From Ruminococcus flavefaciens (GTDB taxonomy: Bacteria > Bacillota > Clostridia > Oscillospirales > Ruminococcaceae), in contig NZ_FPIP01000004.1 of assembly GCF_900119075.1 (NCBI RefSeq), positions 124,001 through 188,000 of the forward strand: a DNA stretch of 64,000 nt. Direction: 5' to 3'. This document shows positions 41,258 through 50,504 of this stretch, in pieces. Below the pieces are notes generated by a model that did no database searches, was not told where the DNA came from, and was given only the letters and a program-made list of their open reading frames with translations. The translations under genes were made by a program, and so were the position numbers. The stretch's first letter is position 1. Each line of letters starts with the position of its first letter.

Positions 41258-44200
41258 ATGGAGAACAAGATCACATTCAGCGGCAATATGACCGCGCAGA
41301 TAAACTTCGCAATGCAGCAGAACTATGTTCCCGTTTTCAGAAATATCGTCATGACCAACAACACCGACGAGGATCTGACAAGCGTAAAGCTGAGGATAAG
41401 GTTTGAACCTGAGTTCGCAAAGACCTTTGAATCAGTGCCTGTAGACCTGAAGCCGTCTCAGCCTGTTGAGACAGCTCCCATAAATATCATCTTAAACGCG
41501 GACTATCTTTTCAGTCTCACTGAAAAGCTTGTGGGCAGTGTTACTATAGAGGCTTTGCAGGGGGACGAGGTCATTGCCGAGGAGACGCGTACTATAGAGC
41601 TTCTTGCATACGATCAGTGGTCGGGTATAAACTTCATGCCCGAGACCGTTGCTGCCTTTGTTTCGCCCAATCACCCAAAGGTTCAGGAGATAGTGGCTGC
41701 GGCAGGAAAGTACCTGCAAAAATGGTGCGGCGATCCTGCGTTTACGGGCTATCAGTCCAGGAACCCCAATATAGTCAAGCAGCAAATGGGCGCAGTTTAT
41801 GCGGCATTACAGGAGCAGAACATCGCCTACGCTATGCCGCCTGCAAGCTTTGAGCAGGCTCAGCGCATACGTATGCCCGACGCAGTTCTTGAATCCAAGC
41901 AGGGCACCTGCCTTGACCTTGCTGTGTTGTACACTTCCTGCCTTGAAGCAGTTGGACTTAACCCCCTCATAATAATGATACAGGGACACGCCTTTGCAGG
42001 CTGCTGGCTGGAGGAGGAGACCTTCTCGGACTGCCTGCAATACGATATGTCGGCAGTCACAAAGAGAGCTGCTCACGGAATCGACGCTCTCAGTCTTGTG
42101 GAGTGCACCGACTTCACCGCAGGTAAGAACACTGATTTCGACAGTGCCGAGAGCCACGCTGTATCGGCACTTGACGACGAATCAAAGTTCTGCTTTGCCA
42201 TAGATATAAGCCGTACTCGTTCCAGCGGAATCCGTCCCGTGCCCTCAAAGGTATCGGAAAACGGCACATTCAAGGCTGTGGACTATGGCGCAAGAAAGAA
42301 ATCAGAGATAACCTCAGCTCCAAACGAGATAGCCCAGCAGGGCATTGCCAACGCAGAGGGCAGAGAGGTGACAAAGCAGCTGATGTGGGAGAGAAAGCTC
42401 CTTGACCTCAGCCTGCGTAACAGCCTGCTGAACTTCCGTGCAACAGCTATGAGCGTTCAGCTGATGATAAGCGACTTAGGCGTACTGGAGGACGAGATAT
42501 CAAAGGGTGAGGACTTCAAGGTAATGCCAATGCCCAACGATATGACCCTGCAGATGTCTGACAGCAAGATATTCGAGATTGAAAACGACCGTGACCTCAT
42601 TAGCAATATCTCACAGTCGGAGTTCAAGAGCCACCGCCTGCGTACCTTTATTTCTGAGTCAGAGCTTGAAAAGACTATGAAAAAGCTCCACAGACAGGCA
42701 AAGGTGAGCATTGAGGAAAACGGCGTAAATACCATATATCTGGCACTTGGCTTCCTGAAGTGGTTCGAGACCGAAAAGAGCGACAAGCCGCGCTATGCGC
42801 CGCTGGTGCTGATACCTGTGGATATAATCCGCAAGGTGCAGGAGAAGTCCTACGTTATACGTATGCGCGACGAGGACACACAGGTGAACATCACTATGCT
42901 GGAGTATATCCGCCAGACCTACGGTATCGACATAAAGGGACTTGATCCCGTTCCCGAGGATGAGAACGGCGTTGACTTACAGCTTATTTTCAACACCGTA
43001 AGACAGGGGATACTCTCACAGCCTCGCTGGGATATCGTGGACTATGCCTTCATCGGACAGTTCTCCTTCAACCGTTTCATCATGTGGAACGATATCCGCA
43101 ACCGCGCCGATGAGCTTGCTAAAAACAAAGTCGTTGCAAGCCTTATCTCAGGCAAGACCGAGTGGGCAGGAGACGACCTGTACATATCTCCGCTTGACCT
43201 TGACAACAAGGTAGCTCCCACGGATTTAGTAGTCCCACTCAGCGCCGATTCTTCGCAGCTTGCGGCAGTTTATGCGGCTTCTCAGGGCAAGAGCTTCGTG
43301 CTTCACGGACCTCCCGGAAGCGGTAAGTCACAGACTATCACAAACATGATAGCAAGTGCGCTGTATCAGGGAAAATCCGTACTCTTTGTAGCCGAGAAAA
43401 TGGCGGCGCTATCAGTTGTTGAAAAGCGTCTCAACAAGGTCGGACTTGGACCGTTCTGTATAGAGCTCCATTCAAACAAGGCTCAGAAGCGAGCTGTGCT
43501 CAATCAGCTGGAAGAGACTCTCAACGTAGGACGTATCAAGAAACCTGCGGAGTACAAGGCTCAGGCTGACAAGATAGCGGAAATGCGAAAAGAGCTCAAC
43601 GGCACCATGGAGGAGATACACAAGAAGCGCAACTTCGGCTGCTCCATGTATGACGCGGCTGTAAGATACGAGCATAACAGCAGCTTCGGCGGCAAGTTCA
43701 CATTCACCAACGAGCAGCTTGACGCCATGAGCGAGACATCATATTCCACATGGCGAGAGACCTTGGAGAGCCTTGCTGCGGCAGGTCGTGAGTTCGGTGA
43801 CGTGACAACTACTGCCCTTGGAGTATGCGAGCTTACCGAGTGTACTCCCGAAACAAGGGGCGCTATGGAGGCGAAGCTCCGCGAGCTTAAAACAGCTCTT
43901 GCGGCTGCACAGAGCGACACAGCACAGATAGCAGCATTCACAGGCAGCAGCGAGATGACCTTTGAGGAATGCAAGCTTGCGGCAGAGATAATGACGGCTT
44001 CTGCCAAGGGCGAGCAGCTTCTTCCAGATATTATTGCCGACAGCCGCTGGAACGGTTTCAAGGAGCCTGCACAGGCGCTTATGGGCACGGGAAAGCAGCT
44101 CATGAGCGTCAAGAACGAGCTTCTCGAAAAGTTCGAGCCCTCAGTCCTCGGCTACAATGCTTCGGACGCTCTGGTGCGCTGGAAAACCGCACAGGGTAAG

Positions 44201-47026
44201 TGGTTCATAGGCAAGGCATTGGGCAGCAAAAAGCTGGTTAAGGAGCTTGCAGCTCATGCAAAATCGGCTTCAACTGTAACCAAAGAGAATATAACGCAGT
44301 ATTACGACAAGATAAATCAGTTTGCAGCTCTTAAAGCTCAGGTCTCATCGGCTCAGCCCGAGCTGGTGAAGTACTTCGGTACTATCAAGCTTGACGAGAA
44401 CGCCGACTGGAACGCTATAGAGGGTATTGTTGCCCGTTCATCGGAGCTTGGCGAAAGAGTTGCGGCTTCAACATTCTTGCCCGAGATAAAGCAGAAGCTC
44501 TGCGCAAGCCTTACAACAGGCGTAAACGGCGATACTTCAAAGATAACTGCGGATTATGCAGCTCTGGAAAATGTGGCTTCACAGCTCCGCGGCAGCTTTG
44601 GTATCAATACGGACAAGCTCATCACAGGCGAAAACTGGGGCAGCGACGCACAGCAGAAGACTGACGCCGTTATTGACGAGCTGCCAATGCTCAAGGAGTG
44701 GACGGGTATCGTCACTATATGCAGCAGGCTCCGCGAACTTGGTATCGGCAATGTCGCCGACGCCTACATGAACGGCGAGGTGCCCACCGAGCAGCTTATC
44801 CCTGCCTTTGACTGCGATATCAGCAAGGCTATGGTGACAGGCACTATTTCTCGAAACAGCGTACTTTCACATTTTCAGGGAACTCTCTTTGAGGAGACTA
44901 TCAGGAAATTCGGCGAGGTACTGGACAACTTCTCCACATTGTCTATCAAGGAGCTTGCGGCTGACCTTTCGGCTAAGATACCGACACCGGGCAGCTCTGC
45001 TAACAGTTCGGAGATAGGCATACTGCAAAAGGCTATAAAGTCGGGCGGACGTATGATGTCTATCCGTAAGCTTTTCGACAGCATACCAAATCTGCTCCGC
45101 AGAATGTGTCCTGTAATGCTCATGAGCCCAATATCTGTGGCTCAGTATATAGATCCGTCTTACCCGAAATTCGACCTTGTCATCTTCGACGAGGCTTCTC
45201 AGCTCCCCACCTGTGAGGCTGTAGGAGCTATCGCAAGAGGCGAGAATGTCATCGTTGTCGGCGATCCGAAACAGCTGCCGCCTACAAGTTTCTTTGCTTC
45301 AAATCAGGTGGACGAGGAGAACTACGAAAAGGAAGACCTTGAAAGCGTACTGGACGACTGTCTGGCACTTTCAATGCCTCAGAAGCACCTGCTCTGGCAT
45401 TATCGTTCGCGCCATGAGAGCCTTATCGCATACAGCAACTCCAAGTACTACGAGAACAAGCTCTACACGTTCCCGTCGCCTGACGATCAGGTCTCGGAGG
45501 TAAGCTGGGTTCACGTTGAGGGCTACTACGACAAGAGCTCCACACGTACAAACAAAGCCGAAGCACAGGCTGTAGTCGAGGAGATATGCCGCAGACTGAG
45601 AGACGAAAAGCTGAGAAAGCTCAGTATCGGCGTTGTTACATTCAGTCTCCCGCAGCAGAACCTTATCGACGACCTGCTCATGGACGCTTACCGCGCAGAG
45701 CCTAAGCTTGAAGAATACGCAAACGAGATGTATGAGCCCATTCTCATTAAGAACCTTGAAAACGTACAGGGCGATGAGCGTGATGTTATCATGTTCTCTA
45801 TCGGCTACGGTCCCGACAAGGAGGGCAAGGTGTCTATGAACTTCGGTCCTCTTAACCGTGACGGCGGCTGGAGACGTCTTAACGTTGCTATCTCGCGTTC
45901 AAAGTGTCAGATGATAGTATTCTCTGTCATCACACCCGATATGATAGACCTTTCACGTACACGCTCAGACGGCGTTGAGGGACTCAAGGGATTTCTTGAA
46001 TTTGCTGCCAAGGGCAGAAGTGCTCTACCTGTAAGGGCAGGCTCAAACAGCAGCAGTGAGGGATTTGAGACAGTAGTTGCGGCTGAGCTGAAAAAGCTGG
46101 GCTATGACTGCAAGTGCAGTGTAGGCTGCTCGGACTACAAGATAGATGTTGCAGTTGTAAATCCCGACAAGCCTGACAGCTACATCATGGGCATAAACTG
46201 CGGTAATGAAGCTAACTTCCACAACGGCACAGCAAGCGACAGAACGCTGTCTCAGCCGAGTGTGCTCAAAGGTCTTGGCTGGAACGTTATGAGCGTTTAT
46301 ATTATCGACTGGCTTGACAATAAGGAAAAGGTACTCGGCAAGATAAAGGCTGAGATAGACGCGGCTGTGGAGCGTTTCCGCAATCCCGATAATGCTCCCA
46401 AGGCTGAGGAAAAGAAGAAGCAGGAGATAGTTTTCGAGACCGAGAAGGTGGCTGAATTTGCGGAGAGCTTCGACGAGTTTAAGTCATTTAAAATAAGGGC
46501 GCTGGGAAATTCCGAGAACTTCACTGAGGCTGCAACAGCAAAGATAACCAAGTGTATCAACGATATTCTTGCGGCTGAGGCTCCAATGAACAAGAAAGTC
46601 CTTGCCAAAAAGACATTCTCTTGCTGGGGAATATCCCGTCCGGGAGCTAATATGAAGGCGCTTTTCGATACTGCTTTTGCAAATGCAGACGTTAATGTAA
46701 CTCAGGCAGGCGAGAACGAGTACGTATGGCTCAGCTCACAGAAGCCAGAGGAGTACGACAAGTGCCGCACTGTCTATAAGAACGACGAAAAGCGCGATAT
46801 CGACGATGTTGCTCCCGAGGAGATAGCAGTCGGCATAAAGGAGATAATGTCCCGTCAGGTGGCTATGGCGCGTGAGGACCTGCTTCGTGAGGTGGCTCAT
46901 CTCTTCGGCTTTACAAGGATAACACCGTCTCTGGAGACATCGGTGTCTCTCGGTATAAAGGCGGCTAAGAACCGCGGCTGGGTAGGCTTTTCCGAGGACG
47001 GAAGAGTGTCCTACACAGGAAATTGA
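41258..47026 (+). CDS. DUF4011/SF1 helicase protein with transglutaminase-like and degenerate nuclease domains
   Basis: A 1922-residue protein from the ATG at 41258 (GGAGGAG just upstream; ATG at 41246 is an alternative). Order of domains: beta-sandwich N-terminus; transglutaminase-like fold with GTCLDLAVLY (Cys218) and GHAFAG (His244); DUF4011 motif KLLDLSLRNSLLNF near 376; SF1 helicase with Walker A HGPPGSGKSQT near 683, a long helical insert, DEASQ near 1311, GDPKQLPPT near 1336 and late motifs NVQGDERD and NVAISRSK; a PD-(D/E)xK/Vsr-like domain near 1600-1700; and a DUF3320-like C-terminus. In the nuclease the usual GIECDG strand reads GINCGN, so key acidic residues appear lost. Related helicase-nuclease proteins have been linked to phage defence, but no other defence gene is adjacent; murT follows after 19 bases. 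Confidence 0.87.
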   Translation: MENKITFSGNMTAQINFAMQQNYVPVFRNIVMTNNTDEDLTSVKLRIRFEPEFAKTFESVPVDLKPSQPVETAPINIILNADYLFSLTEKLVGSVTIEALQGDEVIAEETRTIELLAYDQWSGINFMPETVAAFVSPNHPKVQEIVAAAGKYLQKWCGDPAFTGYQSRNPNIVKQQMGAVYAALQEQNIAYAMPPASFEQAQRIRMPDAVLESKQGTCLDLAVLYTSCLEAVGLNPLIIMIQGHAFAGCWLEEETFSDCLQYDMSAVTKRAAHGIDALSLVECTDFTAGKNTDFDSAESHAVSALDDESKFCFAIDISRTRSSGIRPVPSKVSENGTFKAVDYGARKKSEITSAPNEIAQQGIANAEGREVTKQLMWERKLLDLSLRNSLLNFRATAMSVQLMISDLGVLEDEISKGEDFKVMPMPNDMTLQMSDSKIFEIENDRDLISNISQSEFKSHRLRTFISESELEKTMKKLHRQAKVSIEENGVNTIYLALGFLKWFETEKSDKPRYAPLVLIPVDIIRKVQEKSYVIRMRDEDTQVNITMLEYIRQTYGIDIKGLDPVPEDENGVDLQLIFNTVRQGILSQPRWDIVDYAFIGQFSFNRFIMWNDIRNRADELAKNKVVASLISGKTEWAGDDLYISPLDLDNKVAPTDLVVPLSADSSQLAAVYAASQGKSFVLHGPPGSGKSQTITNMIASALYQGKSVLFVAEKMAALSVVEKRLNKVGLGPFCIELHSNKAQKRAVLNQLEETLNVGRIKKPAEYKAQADKIAEMRKELNGTMEEIHKKRNFGCSMYDAAVRYEHNSSFGGKFTFTNEQLDAMSETSYSTWRETLESLAAAGREFGDVTTTALGVCELTECTPETRGAMEAKLRELKTALAAAQSDTAQIAAFTGSSEMTFEECKLAAEIMTASAKGEQLLPDIIADSRWNGFKEPAQALMGTGKQLMSVKNELLEKFEPSVLGYNASDALVRWKTAQGKWFIGKALGSKKLVKELAAHAKSASTVTKENITQYYDKINQFAALKAQVSSAQPELVKYFGTIKLDENADWNAIEGIVARSSELGERVAASTFLPEIKQKLCASLTTGVNGDTSKITADYAALENVASQLRGSFGINTDKLITGENWGSDAQQKTDAVIDELPMLKEWTGIVTICSRLRELGIGNVADAYMNGEVPTEQLIPAFDCDISKAMVTGTISRNSVLSHFQGTLFEETIRKFGEVLDNFSTLSIKELAADLSAKIPTPGSSANSSEIGILQKAIKSGGRMMSIRKLFDSIPNLLRRMCPVMLMSPISVAQYIDPSYPKFDLVIFDEASQLPTCEAVGAIARGENVIVVGDPKQLPPTSFFASNQVDEENYEKEDLESVLDDCLALSMPQKHLLWHYRSRHESLIAYSNSKYYENKLYTFPSPDDQVSEVSWVHVEGYYDKSSTRTNKAEAQAVVEEICRRLRDEKLRKLSIGVVTFSLPQQNLIDDLLMDAYRAEPKLEEYANEMYEPILIKNLENVQGDERDVIMFSIGYGPDKEGKVSMNFGPLNRDGGWRRLNVAISRSKCQMIVFSVITPDMIDLSRTRSDGVEGLKGFLEFAAKGRSALPVRAGSNSSSEGFETVVAAELKKLGYDCKCSVGCSDYKIDVAVVNPDKPDSYIMGINCGNEANFHNGTASDRTLSQPSVLKGLGWNVMSVYIIDWLDNKEKVLGKIKAEIDAAVERFRNPDNAPKAEEKKKQEIVFETEKVAEFAESFDEFKSFKIRALGNSENFTEAATAKITKCINDILAAEAPMNKKVLAKKTFSCWGISRPGANMKALFDTAFANADVNVTQAGENEYVWLSSQKPEEYDKCRTVYKNDEKRDIDDVAPEEIAVGIKEIMSRQVAMAREDLLREVAHLFGFTRITPSLETSVSLGIKAAKNRGWVGFSEDGRVSYTGN

Positions 47027-47045
47027 ATTAACGGAGTAAATCAAA

Positions 47046-48383
47046 TTGAAACGACTTTTGATATTAATAGGAAAGATAATAGTCAAGCTATTACAGCTTA
47101 TGCACCGCAATGCGGGTAATCTGCCGGGAATCGTGCTGTGGCATCTTTCACGGCACAAGGCAGTGTCAATGTTCAAGGTGGACTGTCCCATAATCGCCGT
47201 AACAGGCACAAACGGAAAGACCTCCGTAACCAACTGTATCGCTCAGCTTTTTGAGCGCAGCGGCAAGAAGATAATCATCAACAAGGAGGGCAATAACCTT
47301 GATACGGGAATATGCTCCATGCTGCTGAAATACTGCGATATGTCGGGAAAAGTCAAGGCTGACTACCTCATTCTGGAGACTGACGAATCCCATGTGCCTG
47401 TAGTGTATTCACAGCTGAAGCTGGATACCCTTGTGGTGCTGAACTTCTTCCGCGACCAGCTTGACAGAAACGGCGAAATGGAAACTCTTATCCAGAAGAT
47501 AAACGGCTTCTGCAAGACCTTTGAGGGTAATCTTATACTCAACGGCGACGATCCCAATACAGCACGTCTGGGCAGGGCTAATCCCAACAATAAGAACGTG
47601 AAGTACTTCCACGCAGAGCCCTACGCCTTTGCTACAAAGAAGATATTTGAAGCCTCCGAGGGACGCTTCTGTCCGTTCTGCGGCGAGCCGCTGGAGTATG
47701 AGTACTATCAGTACTCACATATCGGAAAGTTCATCTGCAAGAAGTGCGGCTTCGGCGATTTCGAGCCATATATCACAGCAAAGGATATCGACCTTGAAAA
47801 ACCTGTGTTCACCGCTGACGGTCATACTTATTCACCAAAGCTCAACAGCATTTACAATGTCTATAATATGACTGCTGTTGCGGCGGCGGCTAAGCTCTAC
47901 AGCATCGACCAGAAGATAGTTGACGGAGTTATCAACAGCTACACCGTTAAAAACGGACGCATGGAGAACTTCATGCTGGGAAAGAGCAAGGCTACGCTGA
48001 ATCTTGCCAAAAACCCTGTGGGCGCCAATATGACTCTCCGTGTAATGAACGAAATGCAGGGCGAAAAGGAGCTTCTTTTCGTGCTCAATGACAATATCGC
48101 AGACGGTCTTGACGTTTCGTGGATATACGATATCAATTTCAGTATCTTCGAGCGTGTTACAAGGGTTGTCACATCGGGCACAAGAGCCTACGATATCGCA
48201 GTCCGTATCAAGACAGCAGGATATGATCCTGCTAAGATAGTAGTTCGCCCTGACCTTGACAAGGCTGTTGAGGAGCTTGCAAGCACCGAGAGCCGAAAGT
48301 TCGTCATTGCAAATTACACTGCCGTTCAGCCTACAAGAGCGGCTCTGAAGCGCTATATCGCAAAGCATGGAGGTAACAAATGA
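47046..48383 (+). CDS. murT: Lipid II isoglutaminyl synthase, MurT subunit
   Basis: A 445-residue Mur-ligase-like protein, start TTG at 47046 with GGAG upstream. The ATP loop TGTNGKTS is at 53-60, ETDESHVP follows, and a Cys4 zinc ribbon CPFCGEP ... CKKCGF sits in the middle, specific to MurT. The C-terminus is the DUF1727 domain. With GatD it amidates the D-glutamate of lipid II, needed for peptidoglycan cross-linking in many Gram-positives. Overlaps gatD by four bases (ATGA). Confidence 0.95.
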   Translation: MKRLLILIGKIIVKLLQLMHRNAGNLPGIVLWHLSRHKAVSMFKVDCPIIAVTGTNGKTSVTNCIAQLFERSGKKIIINKEGNNLDTGICSMLLKYCDMSGKVKADYLILETDESHVPVVYSQLKLDTLVVLNFFRDQLDRNGEMETLIQKINGFCKTFEGNLILNGDDPNTARLGRANPNNKNVKYFHAEPYAFATKKIFEASEGRFCPFCGEPLEYEYYQYSHIGKFICKKCGFGDFEPYITAKDIDLEKPVFTADGHTYSPKLNSIYNVYNMTAVAAAAKLYSIDQKIVDGVINSYTVKNGRMENFMLGKSKATLNLAKNPVGANMTLRVMNEMQGEKELLFVLNDNIADGLDVSWIYDINFSIFERVTRVVTSGTRAYDIAVRIKTAGYDPAKIVVRPDLDKAVEELASTESRKFVIANYTAVQPTRAALKRYIAKHGGNK

Positions 48384-49123
48384 AAACTATAAAAATTCTT
48401 CATATGTACGCCGATATGCTTGACCTTTATGGCGACAGCGGCAACATGGAGGTCATGGCTTTCCGCTGCAAAAAGCGCGGTATCGACTGTCAGATAGACA
48501 AGTATTCCATTGATTCGGAAATGCCTGATTTCAGCTCCTATGACCTCATCTATATCGGCGGCGGAGCTGACCTCGAACAGCAGCATATCTCCGCAGACCT
48601 GCTGAAATGCAGGGACGGTATCGTCAAGGCTTACAAAAACGGAACGTTCCTGTTCCTTATCTGCGGCGGTTATCAGCTCATGGGAAAGTACTACCGCGAC
48701 GCTGACGGCAACGACATCAAGGGACTGGGACTTTTCGATTATTTTACTGTAGCTCCAAACAGCCGCAGAAAGCGCTGTATCGGCAATATCGTCATTGAGA
48801 CCAAGCTCACGGGAAAGCCTGTTAAGGTCGTTGGCTTTGAGAATCACGGCGGTCAGACTCAGGGAGTAAAAACTCCTTTCGGAAAGGTGCTTTTCGGCAA
48901 CGGAAACTGCTTAAAGAGCGAAGCCGAGGGCTACTGCGAGAAAAACGTCATCGCAACTTATCTCCATGGTCCCTGTCTGTCGAAAAATCCTGAGGTATCG
49001 GACTACATGATAGAGTACTGCATAAACAGGGGAGAGACCGAGCATATCGCTCTTGAAGCTCTCGATGATACTCTCGAAAAGGAATGCCGTCAGGTAATGC
49101 TGGACAGGCTTCTTAAAAAGTAA
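48380..49123 (+). CDS. gatD: Lipid II isoglutaminyl synthase, GatD glutaminase subunit
   Basis: A 247-residue CobB/CobQ-type glutamine amidotransferase. The nucleophile is Cys95 in LICGGYQLMG, with YIGGGADLEQQ before it and the catalytic His in TYLHGP near 194. It hydrolyses glutamine and channels ammonia to MurT. The gene ends just before a run of short palindromic repeats. Confidence 0.95.
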   Translation: MKTIKILHMYADMLDLYGDSGNMEVMAFRCKKRGIDCQIDKYSIDSEMPDFSSYDLIYIGGGADLEQQHISADLLKCRDGIVKAYKNGTFLFLICGGYQLMGKYYRDADGNDIKGLGLFDYFTVAPNSRRKRCIGNIVIETKLTGKPVKVVGFENHGGQTQGVKTPFGKVLFGNGNCLKSEAEGYCEKNVIATYLHGPCLSKNPEVSDYMIEYCINRGETEHIALEALDDTLEKECRQVMLDRLLKK

Positions 49124-49129
49124 GGACAA

Positions 49130-49156
49130 TGTAGGGGCGGATATTATCCGCCCGTG
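49130..49156 (+). repeat. Short palindromic repeat, unit 3
   Basis: TGTAGGGGCGGATATTATCC then GCCCGTG: a near-perfect palindrome, the commonest form of the family in this window. Starts seven bases after gatD. Confidence 0.82.
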
Positions 49157-49184
49157 CCTTACTATGAGATGATAAATGACACAT

Positions 49185-49214
49185 TGTAGGGGAGTCCGCC
49201 CTCGGACTCCCGTG
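49185..49214 (+). repeat. Short palindromic repeat, unit 4
   Basis: Head TGTAGGGG and tail CCCGTG as in unit 3, but arms read GGGAGTCCG/CGGACTCCC with loop CCCT: different bases, preserved pairing. Confidence 0.8.
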
Positions 49215-49235
49215 TATGACAAACCGCGTTTGTTT

Positions 49236-49260
49236 CGGGCGAACACTGTTCGCCCCTACA
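49236..49260 (-). repeat. Short palindromic repeat, unit 5 (inverted orientation)
   Basis: Read on the minus strand it begins TGTAGGGGCGAA and ends TTCGCCCG; arms GGGCGAA/TTCGCCC-like. Confidence 0.78.
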
Positions 49261-49289
49261 CATGGCATTTTTATTTGCAACGGGAATAA

Positions 49290-49314
49290 CGGGCGCTCGG
49301 AAAGCACCCCTACA
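49290..49314 (-). repeat. Short palindromic repeat, unit 6 (inverted orientation)
   Basis: Minus strand TGTAGGGGTGCTTTCCGAGCG then CCCG. The arms are shorter and less perfect than in the other units. Confidence 0.65.
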
Positions 49315-49330
49315 TAATCTAATGACTTTT

Positions 49331-49357
49331 AAACAAGCAACAGACAGTTGCTTGTTT
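49331..49357. promoter_or_regulatory. Inverted repeat overlapping the XRE gene promoter (terminator or operator)
   Basis: AAACAAGCAAC and GTTGCTTGTTT are perfect 11-base inverted arms with a five-base loop, followed by a T run. The -35 element TTGTTT (49352-49357) lies inside the right arm and pairs with -10 TATAAT (49374-49379) at 16 bases. It may be an intrinsic terminator, an operator for the regulator that follows, or both. Confidence 0.6.
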
Positions 49358-49397
49358 TTTTCTCACGATATGTTATAATAACATCAGAGGTGATGAT

Positions 49398-50156
49398 ATG
49401 GAAACAAAAAATATTATACTTGAACTAAGAAACAGTCACGGTTTGTCACAGGAAGAGCTTGCCGAAAAGGTATTCGTTACCCGTCAGGCTGTATCACGCT
49501 GGGAGACAGGGGATACAGTACCAAACACGGAAACGCTGAAGCTTCTGTCGGGTATCTTCGGGGTATCGATCAATACTATTTTAGGCTCGCCGAGAAAGCT
49601 GATTTGCCAGTGCTGCGGTATGCCCCTTGAGGACGAGCTTATCAGCAAGGAGACCGACGGCAGCTTCAACGAGAATTACTGCAAGTGGTGCTATGCCGAC
49701 GGAAATTATACATATCACGATATGGACGAGCTTATCAACGTATGTGTTAAGCATATGGCTGCCAACGGCTTTTCTGAGGAACAGGCACGTGTCCACATGA
49801 AGGATATGCTGCCAAAGCTTGACTACTGGAAGAACCACAAGGAGCTCGAGGACGGCGGTAGGTTCGAGGACTTCAAGAAGCAGCTCATTGATGAGTTCAA
49901 TGCGCTTGATATCAATGGTATGCCAAAGGTGGAAAAGCTTAACGCTCTTGTGGGCAGCTATGTGAATCTTGCCTATCCTATGCCCAGCGGCTGTGCGGTG
50001 AAGCTTCTTGACGACAACGCTACGTATCTCGGCAATCAGCTTGAAGCTGAGAACGGCAGGTGCTTTGGTATACTTGGCAATGTGGACTTCCTTATGGTCT
50101 GCACCTACGGAAAGGACGGCGCTGAGCCTGAGCTTATTCTCTACAAAAAGAGATAA
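49398..50156 (+). CDS. XRE-family regulator with zinc-ribbon effector domain
   Basis: A 252-residue protein. Residues 1-65 form a Cro/C1-type helix-turn-helix (LSQEELAEKVFVTRQAVSRWE). The remainder starts with CQCCGMPLEDE and CKWCYADG, a putative zinc-ribbon of the type seen in many Clostridia proteins (Zn_ribbon_2-like), followed by an alpha/beta C-terminal part ending LILYKKR. AGGTGATG precedes the ATG. It has its own promoter overlapping an inverted repeat, which suggests autoregulation. Ligand and targets are unknown. Confidence 0.83.
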   Translation: METKNIILELRNSHGLSQEELAEKVFVTRQAVSRWETGDTVPNTETLKLLSGIFGVSINTILGSPRKLICQCCGMPLEDELISKETDGSFNENYCKWCYADGNYTYHDMDELINVCVKHMAANGFSEEQARVHMKDMLPKLDYWKNHKELEDGGRFEDFKKQLIDEFNALDINGMPKVEKLNALVGSYVNLAYPMPSGCAVKLLDDNATYLGNQLEAENGRCFGILGNVDFLMVCTYGKDGAEPELILYKKR

Positions 50157-50290
50157 CGCCTTTCATATATACTCCGAAAAAGGGCTCTTTTCAACGCGAA
50201 CACGTTGAATTTCAGAAAAATAATTTTGAGATTCTACGTATTGAACAAACGCTTCTATGTATAGTAGTTAGTGATTAGTGCATAGTGATC

Positions 50291-50318
50291 AGTAGGGGCG
50301 GATATTATCCGCCCTTTT
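50291..50318 (+). repeat. Short palindromic repeat, unit 7
   Basis: AGTAGGGGCGGATATTATCC then GCCCTTTTT: same core as unit 3, but the tail is replaced by a T run, so it could act as a terminator. Confidence 0.78.
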
Positions 50319-50380
50319 TAAATGTGCTGTAAGCGATGTACAGTTATCGGTATTGATAATAGTGAGCGAGTTTACGAGCG

Positions 50381-50444
50381 GCAGCGTGGAAGCGGTCGAG
50401 CTGGCTCAGCTCGCAGCGTGGAAGTGGTCGAGCTGGCTCAGCTC
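50381..50444 (+). repeat. 32-bp tandem repeat (two units) containing a palindrome
   Basis: Two head-to-tail 32-base units starting GCAGCGTGGAAG, differing by one base (CGG versus TGG). Each contains the inverted repeat GAGCT...AGCTC. Confidence 0.88.
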
Positions 50445-50452
50445 GTTTTGTC
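50428..50452 (+). terminator. Possible terminator at the end of the tandem repeat
   Basis: CGAGCT and AGCTCG pair around GGCTC, followed by TTTTGTCATTTTT. The stem is short and the T run is broken. Confidence 0.4.
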
Positions 50453-50504
50453 ATTTTTACAGTCTTTCTCCCATAAAATGTAGAAAAAACCCGGAGGAAC
50501 TGTA

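Larger units (their letters stand above)
50157..50504. other. Intergenic region with repeats, no gene
   Basis: This 348-base stretch contains one short palindromic repeat (50291-50318) and a 32-base tandem repeat (50381-50444). The rest is AT-rich and no ribosome-site-led reading frame was seen. Confidence 0.6.

Noticed and set aside
49130..50444. Possible CRISPR array in the repeat-rich region
   Set aside because: Repeats are palindromic units in both orientations with irregular spacing, and the 32-base tandem units have no spacers; no cas gene is present.
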